A program made the position numbers and the translations under genes. Shown one piece after another: positions 1-4,879 of a stretch of 6,940 bases of DNA; the first letter of the stretch is position 1; every line of letters starts with the position of its first letter. Source of the DNA: Chloroflexota bacterium (GTDB lineage: Bacteria > Chloroflexota > Dehalococcoidia > RBG-13-53-26); NCBI GenBank assembly GCA_030616195.1, contig JAUWXW010000086.1, positions 1 to 6,940 on the forward strand, read 5' to 3'. The notes beneath the pieces were generated by a model. It was given only the letters and a program-made list of their open reading frames with translations, was not told where the DNA came from and did no database searches.

Positions 1-372
1 CTTCCTGGCTGAACCAGCCTGGACGGCATCCAGGGCTGCCTTCATGGCGCTGCTTGCCCCTCTCAGCGAGTGAGCGATATCCATGGTCAGTATATCCTCC
101 CGCAGGTCGGTTGCCGCCCTTATTATGCTGGCTGATTGCTTCTCTACGTACGGCGGTGAGTCAGTAGCGAAATACAGCCCGTCCACCTCCTGCCGGTCCA
201 TGCCGTTCAAGCAGTCCAAAACCGCTTCCACCCCCATGGTCAGGCTATCTTCGTCAGCGTTGGCTACCGCCTTCTCACCTCTAGCCAGCGACTTGGTCCA
301 CATCGCCCCGATTGCCTCTCGACTCAGCCTGTATATGGGAATATAAGCACCATATGAAACTATACCTGGCAT
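1..372 (-). CDS. HMG-CoA synthase-like / KAS III-like thiolase-fold protein, N-terminal part (cut by left window edge)
   Basis: Exactly 124 codons are visible, from ATG at 372-370 leftward, with no stop before the edge. The start is supported by GGAGG five bases upstream. The N-terminus (MPGIVSYGAYIPIYRL) and the stretch around residues 37-50 (ANADEDSLTMGVEA) match the archaeal-type hydroxymethylglutaryl-CoA synthase family, a thiolase-fold group whose members condense or bind acyl-CoAs. Full proteins have about 350 residues, or more when fused to a DUF35/OB-fold, so about a third is seen. Where true synthases have Glu in a G-[ST]-E-S motif, this protein reads ATDS (Asp71). Where they have the nucleophilic Cys (ACKAGT-like), it reads HSLRGASS (residues 101-108), with no Cys. 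Real HMG-CoA synthesis is therefore doubtful, and a non-condensing or altered acyl-CoA role is possible. The gene is divergent from the plus-strand cluster. The family call is fairly safe; the function is unknown. Confidence 0.8.
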   Translation of the reverse strand, partial: MPGIVSYGAYIPIYRLSREAIGAMWTKSLARGEKAVANADEDSLTMGVEAVLDCLNGMDRQEVDGLYFATDSPPYVEKQSASIIRAATDLREDILTMDIAHSLRGASSAMKAALDAVQAGSARK

Positions 373-377
373 CCTTT

Positions 378-382
378 CCTCC
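378..382 (-). promoter_or_regulatory. Ribosome binding site of the HMG-CoA synthase-like gene
   Basis: On the minus strand this reads GGAGG, followed by AAAGG and then ATG. It is a strong Shine-Dalgarno match with five-base spacing, and it fixes the start of the truncated leftward gene at 372. Confidence 0.75.
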
Positions 383-434
383 ATAAACTATTAAACGTTT
401 GGAACCCCAGTAAATGGTAATACCACAAACAAAT

Positions 435-465
435 TGGCCCGGAAAGCCACCTGGCTTGTGGGCCA
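435..465. repeat. Nested inverted repeat / stem-loop
   Basis: TGGCCC (435-440) pairs with GGGCCA (460-465). Inside it, AAGCCA (444-449) pairs with TGGCTT (452-457), separated by a small asymmetric internal loop (GGA against GT). All 12 base pairs are perfect. No T-run follows on either strand, so it is not a standard intrinsic terminator. It could be an operator or a leader structure between the divergent genes, or have no function. Confidence 0.5.
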
Positions 466-720
466 GTCCAAACTTTACAGCTTTTGGGGACTCTTTGTCA
501 AATTGTGTGGGAAGAGGGACGACACGGCACGAAGCTTAGGAGCGTGTTTCTCCAATAGGCCGCCACATTTCTCAGACCATAAGAGATGCGTTTCACTGTC
601 TTTATCCTGGTATTACAACCTTCGGATGCTTCAAAGTGAGAGGTTAATCTGGTAATATCTAACTTTGCCTATTGTCTTGTAGGATGCCAACGAAGACCAG
701 CGTAAGAAAGCCGGGAAGAT

Positions 721-1146
721 ATGAGATTTGAGAGTGGCGTTGAGGTCGATGCCTCTCCAGAGACGATCTGGATGGCAGTCAACAATCCGGAGGAGTGGCC
801 TTTGTGGGTGCCGTCGGTAAAGAAGGTGGACAAGCTTTCTCAAGGCCCCCTGGGGGTTGGCACTCAGCTTTGCGTTATGGTCAGGGCTGGCATTTCAGTG
901 AAGTTGCACATGACGATTACGGAATTCGTTCCCCAAGAGCGTGTGGTTATGGAAGGGAGGGTTCTGGGCACCCGCCTGACACGTTACTACACTTTGGAAC
1001 CAAAAGGTCAGAAAACGAGGCTTGCTGCTGGTGGAGAGGCCTCAGGCTTTCTGGCATGGTTGGTCTGCCGGAGCGGGCGAAGGCTGTCGGACGACATTGT
1101 GCGAGCATTGAAAAGAAGAATTGAGGAAGTTAGTGCCATTGAATAG
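721..1146 (+). CDS. SRPBCC-fold (START/Bet v1-like, polyketide cyclase/dehydrase-type) protein
   Basis: A 141-residue protein of normal length for a single-domain SRPBCC protein. The N-terminus (FESGVEVDASPETIWMAV, residues 3-20) is the typical first strand followed by the 'D-A-S-P-E-x-[IV]-W' helix. It is followed by the usual W-P-x-W-x-P segment (26-31), G-x-G-T (45-48), and a C-terminal amphipathic helix rich in Arg and Lys (about 118-136) that closes the ligand cavity. SRPBCC proteins bind hydrophobic ligands such as lipids, polyketides or acyl compounds. The ligand cannot be read from the sequence, and no metal or catalytic motif is evident. No signal peptide is seen, so it is probably cytosolic. 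The start has only a weak GGGAAG close upstream, but homology begins right at the ATG. It lies 181 bases upstream of fixC on the same strand, so co-transcription is possible but unproven. Confidence 0.85.
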   Translation: MRFESGVEVDASPETIWMAVNNPEEWPLWVPSVKKVDKLSQGPLGVGTQLCVMVRAGISVKLHMTITEFVPQERVVMEGRVLGTRLTRYYTLEPKGQKTRLAAGGEASGFLAWLVCRSGRRLSDDIVRALKRRIEEVSAIE

Positions 1147-1147
1147 C

Positions 1148-1162
1148 TGACTGCCTCAGTCA
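1148..1162. repeat. Small hairpin just after the SRPBCC stop
   Basis: TGACTG-CCT-CAGTCA forms a perfect six-pair stem with a three-base loop, starting two bases after the stop codon. It is followed by ACC-free purine sequence with an A-run (CCAAAAAA), not a T-run, so it does not fit a rho-independent terminator for the plus strand. It may protect the mRNA 3' end or be incidental. Confidence 0.35.
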
Positions 1163-1273
1163 CCAAAAAACGCAGGAATCCCGGACTGCGGCACACATTG
1201 GAGATGCGACTGGCTGAACAGCCTGGCGCCACTGCCGGAATCTCTTCTCACAGGCTGAGTTTCCAATGCAGCC

Positions 1274-1302
1274 TTGCGGTGGTGAATTGAGGCAATTATA
1301 CT
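1274..1302 (+). promoter_or_regulatory. Candidate sigma-70-type promoter for the fixC operon
   Basis: TTGCGG (1274-1279) and TATACT (1297-1302) are separated by exactly 17 bases. The -10 box matches five of six consensus bases; the -35 box matches only its TTG core. Transcription would start near 1309, giving a leader of about 20 bases before the fixC ATG. The box overlaps the first copy of the 11-base direct repeat, so binding there could control access. This is inferred from hexamer spacing only. Confidence 0.35.
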
Positions 1303-1316
1303 AGAAGGCAATTATA
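1290..1316. repeat. Tandem direct repeat AGGCAATTATA x2 (16-base period)
   Basis: AGGCAATTATA occurs at 1290-1300 and again at 1306-1316, identical over 11 bases, with five bases (CTAGA) between. It lies 12 bases upstream of the fixC start and overlaps the candidate -10 box. Direct repeats in this position are often regulator sites, but no regulator is known here. Confidence 0.5.
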
Positions 1317-1327
1317 TGTAAGACGTT

Positions 1328-2611
1328 ATGGACGAGAGATTTGACGCCATAGTAGTGGGAGCAGGACCAGCCGGGTGTGCTGCTGCCTATAGCCTGGCAA
1401 AGGAAGGCCTCCAGGTGCTGCTGGTGGAGAGGGGCAAATTCGCCGGGGCGAAGAATATGACCGGCGGGGTGCTCTACGGCCCGGTGCTGAATGATCTGGT
1501 CCCCGATTTCTGGAAGGAAGCCCCGGTAGAGAGACATATCAGCCGTCATGTTATCGCCTTCCTCTCAGAGAGATCATCGCTCTCGGTTGACTTCAACGTG
1601 ACGGGCTCTGATGAGCATAGCGGTTTCAGCGTTCTGCGGTCCAAGTTTGACCGCTGGTTTGCCCACAAGGTGGAGCAGGTTGGGGGGATTGTAGCTACAG
1701 GGCTTCGGGTTGATGACCTCCTCTGGGATAAACAGCGAGTAGCAGGCATAGTGGCCGGGGGGGATGAAATTGCCGGGGAGGTGGTTATTGCCGCCGACGG
1801 GGTCAACTCTGGTCTGGCCAAGAAAGCCGGCCTGGGGGTGAAGCTTTCCCCTGAGAATGTCAACCAGGGAGTCAAGGAAGTAGTCCAGATGCCCCGGGAG
1901 GTCATAGAGGAGCGGTTCAACCTGGCAGACGAAAGTGGCGCGGCTATTCACTTCCTGGGTTTCTGCACCAAAGGGGTGCACGGCGGCGGCTTCCTGTACA
2001 CCAACAAGGAGAGCCTCTCCCTGGGCGTGGTGGCTCAGCTAAAGGCACTTGTAGAGAATAATCTCAAGAGCGTCGACCTCCTGGAAGGTTTCAAGGTCCA
2101 TCCCACCGTCAAACAGCTAATCAAAGGCGGCACTACGGTGGAATACTCAGCTCACCTGGTGTCTGCTGGCGGCCTGAAAATGATGCCGCGCCTCTATACC
2201 GACGGCCTTCTGGTTGCCGGTGACGCTGCTGCTTTGGTGCTGGCTACAGGCAGAGCCCTGGAGGGTATGAACTTCGCTCTGGCCTCGGGAATGGCCGCGG
2301 CTGACACAGTGAAGAGAGCTAGAGAAAAAGGTGATTATGGCAAAGAGACCCTTTCCTGTTATGAGGACCTTCTGGCGGATACTTTTGTCCTTCGGGACTT
2401 GAAGAAGTTCAGGAGTGCTCCTCACTTCCTGGAAAACCAGCGAATCTACAGCGTCTACCCCGATTTGGTCTGCAGCCTGGCAGAGAGGATTTTCCAGGTT
2501 GACGGTAATCCGAAGGAGAAGGTGTGGCAACTGGCCAGGGAAGAGATGAAGGGTAAGGTCTCTCTCTGGCAACTGATTCGAGACGCGATGTCGGCAAGGA
2601 GAGCAATATGA
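1328..2611 (+). CDS. fixC: FixC/EtfC: ETF-quinone oxidoreductase-like FAD flavoprotein
   Basis: A 427-residue protein, the usual length for FixC (about 430). It has an N-terminal Rossmann FAD site GAGPAG (11-16), the ribose-binding acid Glu34 in LLVERG, the FixC-type segment GAKNMTGGVLY (40-50), AADGVNS (155-161), and the second FAD motif DGLLVAGDAA (292-301) followed by G-x-x-x-x-G-M-N (308-315). FixC takes electrons from the ETF (FixAB) and passes them to membrane quinone. It lacks its own Fe-S domain, which FixX supplies. No transmembrane helix is evident, so it is probably a monotopic protein attached to the inner face of the membrane. The preceding ATG at 1316 runs straight into TAA, and homology starts at residue 1, so the start is secure although the Shine-Dalgarno sequence is poor. 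Its stop overlaps the fixX start (ATGA). A geranylgeranyl-reductase-type relative is less likely given the next three genes. Confidence 0.93.
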   Translation: MDERFDAIVVGAGPAGCAAAYSLAKEGLQVLLVERGKFAGAKNMTGGVLYGPVLNDLVPDFWKEAPVERHISRHVIAFLSERSSLSVDFNVTGSDEHSGFSVLRSKFDRWFAHKVEQVGGIVATGLRVDDLLWDKQRVAGIVAGGDEIAGEVVIAADGVNSGLAKKAGLGVKLSPENVNQGVKEVVQMPREVIEERFNLADESGAAIHFLGFCTKGVHGGGFLYTNKESLSLGVVAQLKALVENNLKSVDLLEGFKVHPTVKQLIKGGTTVEYSAHLVSAGGLKMMPRLYTDGLLVAGDAAALVLATGRALEGMNFALASGMAAADTVKRAREKGDYGKETLSCYEDLLADTFVLRDLKKFRSAPHFLENQRIYSVYPDLVCSLAERIFQVDGNPKEKVWQLAREEMKGKVSLWQLIRDAMSARRAI

Positions 2612-2886
2612 ACTCTATGACCATGGAGGAGAGGCTAGCTCTCAATAAATATGATGTTGACACTGAGGCCCATATCCGTTTGAAGGAGGAGGTCTGCCAG
2701 GAGTGTGAGCCGCGGAGTTGCCTTTACGTATGTCCTGCAGAATGTTTCAAGCTGCGGGAAGGCAAGATCACCTTTGCCTATGAGGGCTGCCTGGAATGTG
2801 GCAGTTGCCAGATATTCTGCGATGAGGGAGCTATAGAATGGTCCTACCCCAGGGGAGGCTTTGGGGTAGCTTTTGAGTACGGATAG
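2608..2886 (+). CDS. fixX: FixX/EtfX: ferredoxin-like protein with probably two [4Fe-4S] clusters
   Basis: A 92-residue protein, the normal FixX size. The C-terminal block, from GCLECGSCQIFC (60-71) to YPRGGFGVAFEYG (80-92), is the hallmark of FixX and of the ETF-QO Fe-S domain. Nine cysteines occur at 30, 33, 38, 42, 46, 61, 64, 67 and 71. CxxCx4CxxxCP (30-43) and CxxCxxCxxxC (61-71) form two ferredoxin-like quartets, as in rhizobial-type FixX, whereas E. coli FixX from memory keeps only enough for one cluster. FixX docks on FixC and is the proposed route for low-potential electrons to ferredoxin or flavodoxin. The start overlaps the fixC stop by four bases, implying translational coupling. 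Met4 and Met6 are alternative starts and would lose nothing conserved. Confidence 0.93.
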   Translation: MNSMTMEERLALNKYDVDTEAHIRLKEEVCQECEPRSCLYVCPAECFKLREGKITFAYEGCLECGSCQIFCDEGAIEWSYPRGGFGVAFEYG

Positions 2887-2891
2887 GGGAG
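2886..2891 (+). promoter_or_regulatory. Ribosome binding site deciding the etfB start
   Basis: GGGGAG lies eight bases before the ATG at 2900. It favours that ATG over an in-frame TTG at 2873, which would add nine residues and overlap fixX. Confidence 0.7.
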
Positions 2892-2899
2892 ATTGGCCC

Positions 2900-3700
2900 A
2901 TGAATGTCATCGTGTGTATCAAGCATATACTTGATCCCGAGATGCCGCCAGCCAAATTCAAGATAGACACCGCAGCTAAGAGGGTGATCCCTCCTGAAGG
3001 CATACCGCTGGTGGTAAGTCCCTTCGACGAGCAAGCGGTGGAGGCGGCGTTAACCATCAAGGACAAGCAAGACACCAGGGTAACGGCCATAACTATGGGC
3101 CAGGACTCGGCTAAGGACGCAGTGAAGCACGTGCTCTCCATGGGGGCTGACGAGGGGATCATACTCAGTGACGGGGCTTTTGAAGGTTCGGACGCCTTCG
3201 CCACAGCCTATGTTCTATCAAAGGCGATACAGAAGATTGGGGAATATGACCTGATCCTGTGTGGCAGGCAGGCTGCTGACTGGGACGCCGGGCAGGTCGG
3301 CTCTATCATTGCTGAGAACCTGGGAATACCGGTGGTAACCCTGGCCAGAAGAGTTGAGGTTATCGACAGTAAGTTGAGGGTTGAGCGGGTAATCCCGGAT
3401 GGCTATGAAATCGTCGAGGTGCCTCTGCCTGCTGTGGTCACGGTAAGCAGTGAAATCGGCCAACCCCGCCTCCCTTCGGGGCGGGGCATCATCATGGCAG
3501 CCAGAAAGCAGATCCCCATCTGGAGTGCTCAGGACATCGAGTGCGACCGTTCCGCTGTCGGAATGGGCGCGGCCCGGAGCGAGCTGTTGGCGCTCTTTAT
3601 TCCCCCTCAGGAAAGGAGGGGGGAGATTGTCGGTGGCGAAAATGGAGTCGAAGCGGCAGATAATCTAGCCCTGAGGCTAAGAGAAAACAAGATCATATGA
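2900..3700 (+). CDS. etfB: EtfB/FixA: electron transfer flavoprotein beta subunit
   Basis: A 266-residue protein (family about 250-285). It begins MNVIVCIKHILDPE, typical of ETF beta. Further family marks are PFDEQAVEAAL (41-51), MGADEGIIL (81-89), GRQAADWDAGQVG (122-134), and the ETF-beta signature around residues 161-182, followed by QPRLPSGRGIIMA (188-200). In ordinary ETFs the beta subunit carries AMP; in bifurcating ETFs the same place carries a second FAD, where NADH delivers its electrons. The 'GRQAxDxDxxQVG' form resembles the bifurcating/FixA type, but this is judged from memory and not from alignment. It forms a heterodimer with EtfA encoded 22 bases downstream, and sits 13 bases after fixX. 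The start was chosen for its Shine-Dalgarno sequence and family N-terminus. Confidence 0.93.
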   Translation: MNVIVCIKHILDPEMPPAKFKIDTAAKRVIPPEGIPLVVSPFDEQAVEAALTIKDKQDTRVTAITMGQDSAKDAVKHVLSMGADEGIILSDGAFEGSDAFATAYVLSKAIQKIGEYDLILCGRQAADWDAGQVGSIIAENLGIPVVTLARRVEVIDSKLRVERVIPDGYEIVEVPLPAVVTVSSEIGQPRLPSGRGIIMAARKQIPIWSAQDIECDRSAVGMGAARSELLALFIPPQERRGEIVGGENGVEAADNLALRLRENKII

Positions 3701-3722
3701 TTTAGGTAGCTGCCAACTCCTT

Positions 3723-4745
3723 ATGACGAATCTAACGACAGTAGACTTGATGAGGGAGTATCGAGGAGTACTGGTTCTGGCTGAGACCCAGGATAAGGGG
3801 ATTGCTTCTATTACCAAGGAGCTATTGGGGATAGGAAGAAAGCTGGCCGATGAGCTTGGTGAGGAGTTGAGTGCCTTGCTTATCGGCGGCGGAGTAGAAG
3901 CCGCCGGCAGCGAGGCTGTTGCCTGGGGGGCGGATAGGGTCTATATCGCTTACGGTCCAGACCTGGATAACTATGACAGCGATAGGTACACGGCGGTGGC
4001 GACCAGGACATGCCAGGAAGCAGCTCCGTCTGTCTTCCTCATGGGACAGACCAGCATAGGTCGGGATATCGCCCCAAGGGTGGCGGCCAGGCTGGGGGCC
4101 TCCCTCTCCACTGATTGCGTAGAGCTTAGAATCGAGCCAGATGGCAGGCGGCTGGTACAAACGCGTCCGGTCTACGGCGGAAACGCCATGGCGGTGTTAG
4201 TTTCCAAGGCCTGTCCTCAAATGGCGACTGTGAGACCGAGGTCGATGTCACCATTAGACCCAGATGTCTCCAGAACGGGCAAGGTCATTCCTGTTGAGGT
4301 GGGCAGCCTGGAAACAAAGGCCAAGGTGATTGATAGGGTCAAGGAAGAGGTTGAGGGAGTAAAGCTCGAAGAGGCTAAGGTGATTGTGGCCGGAGGGGCT
4401 GGTATTAGCGGGGCTGAGGACTTCGGGTTAGTCCGGGAGCTAGCCAATGTCCTCGGTGGTGCGGTGGGCGCTACAAGACTGCCCTGTGAAGAGGGATGGT
4501 TGCCGTCGAGTCTTCAGGTCGGACAAACGGGCAAGATTGTAGCTCCCGATCTCTACATCGCGGTAGCTATCTCTGGCGCCCCGCAACATCTGGCCGGGTG
4601 TTCCGGGTCCAAGTACATCGTTGCCATAAACAGAGACCCCGAGGCTCACATTTTCAAGGTGGCGGATTTCAGTATTGTCGCAGACTATAAGGAAGCCCTG
4701 CCGGCGCTGACAAAGAAGTGCCAGGAACTCAAGACCGGCGATTGA
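3723..4745 (+). CDS. etfA: EtfA/FixB: electron transfer flavoprotein alpha subunit
   Basis: A 340-residue protein (family about 310-370). The N-terminal domain starts near residue 13 ([15 protein letters not shown]) and contains [16 protein letters not shown] (109-124) and [11 protein letters not shown] (147-157). The C-terminal FAD domain contains ATR (250-252), [20 protein letters not shown] (259-278), [10 protein letters not shown] (283-292) and [15 protein letters not shown] (302-316). Thr269 and His289 match FAD contacts known in human ETF alpha. This subunit binds the electron-carrying FAD that shuttles to FixC. Departures from consensus are Ala226 in GGAG (normally GGRG), Pro287 (normally Ile or similar), Cys293 (normally Met) and His309 (normally Pro). 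No good ribosome binding site lies before 3723; AGGTAG is 13 bases away. Met10 (3750) is an alternative start just ahead of the conserved domain. Confidence 0.93.
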   Translation: MTNLTTVDLMREYRGVLVLAETQDKGIASITKELLGIGRKLADELGEELSALLIGGGVEAAGSEAVAWGADRVYIAYGPDLDNYDSDRYTAVATRTCQEAAPSVFLMGQTSIGRDIAPRVAARLGASLSTDCVELRIEPDGRRLVQTRPVYGGNAMAVLVSKACPQMATVRPRSMSPLDPDVSRTGKVIPVEVGSLETKAKVIDRVKEEVEGVKLEEAKVIVAGGAGISGAEDFGLVRELANVLGGAVGATRLPCEEGWLPSSLQVGQTGKIVAPDLYIAVAISGAPQHLAGCSGSKYIVAINRDPEAHIFKVADFSIVADYKEALPALTKKCQELKTGD

Positions 4746-4782
4746 GATCACACAGACGTAGGGCAGGTGTGCGCAGGCGTCA

Positions 4783-4812
4783 CGTAGGGACAATTCATGA
4801 ATTGCCCCTACG
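4783..4812. repeat. 30-base near-perfect palindrome (probable dispersed palindromic element)
   Basis: CGTAGGG (4783-4789), a perfect 14-base palindrome CAATTCATGAATTG (4791-4804) and CCCTACG (4806-4812) make one symmetric unit. The only mismatch is A4790 against C4805. GTAGGGRC...GYCCCTAC palindromes of this form are, from memory, common dispersed intergenic repeats in environmental bacteria. As RNA it would form a 14-pair stem with almost no loop; as DNA it could be a dimeric protein site. Confidence 0.7.
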
Positions 4813-4865
4813 GTGTTGCTGCTGACCCACACCGCACCTTCTCTTTTTGGGAGGAACGCAAACTT

Positions 4866-4871
4866 AGGGGG
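4866..4871 (+). promoter_or_regulatory. Ribosome binding site of the acyl-CoA dehydrogenase gene
   Basis: AGGGGG lies eight bases before the ATG at 4880. It is a strong, well-spaced site, so the dehydrogenase is translated independently and not by coupling to etfA. Confidence 0.7.
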
Positions 4872-4879
4872 AAAACTAT

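Larger units (their letters stand above)
373..720. other. Divergent intergenic region (348 bases), no credible gene
   Basis: This region separates the leftward HMG-CoA-synthase-like gene from the rightward SRPBCC gene, so it should hold promoters for both. The only long open frame (434-655, plus, 73 codons) has no ribosome binding site and no recognisable composition, and I do not call it. Weak promoter-like hexamers exist: minus-strand TTTAAT about 20 bases upstream of the leftward start, and plus-strand TAATAT near 653 with TTCAAA 17 bases upstream. Neither is convincing. The one clear structure is the hairpin at 435-465. I see no tRNA, riboswitch or terminator. Confidence 0.6.
4746..4879. 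other. Intra-operon gap between etfA and the acyl-CoA dehydrogenase gene
   Basis: These 134 bases are the longest gap after fixC and split the ETF genes from the dehydrogenase gene. They hold two copies of ACGTAGGG (4756-4763 and 4782-4789, 26 bases apart), a 30-base palindrome, and a weaker inverted repeat CGGTGT/ACACCG (4811-4816, 4829-4834). A pyrimidine-rich stretch with a T5 run (4844-4848) follows. Hairpins plus a T-run could give partial termination, and so lower expression of the dehydrogenase than of the ETF genes. Alternatively the region is an inserted palindromic repeat. No ORF is credible here. Confidence 0.5.

Noticed and set aside
434..655. Plus-strand open frame of 73 codons in the divergent intergenic region
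   Set aside because: It has no ribosome binding site, no recognisable domain, and its start overlaps the hairpin at 435-465. The length is within chance expectation.
795..1124. 109-codon plus-strand frame inside the SRPBCC gene
   Set aside because: It is a shifted-frame shadow. The 721-1146 frame has clear SRPBCC features over its whole length.
1148..1170. Intrinsic terminator after the SRPBCC gene
   Set aside because: The stem is short and is followed by an A-run, not a T-run, on the plus strand.
2873..2899. N-terminal extension of EtfB from a TTG codon
   Set aside because: It would overlap fixX by 14 bases and add nine non-conserved residues. The ATG at 2900 has a good Shine-Dalgarno sequence and the standard ETF-beta N-terminus.
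1328..4745. Nitrogen-fixation function for the fix genes
   Set aside because: No nif gene or NifA-type promoter (GG-N10-GC with an upstream activator site) is seen. FixABCX homologues occur widely in organisms that do not fix nitrogen.
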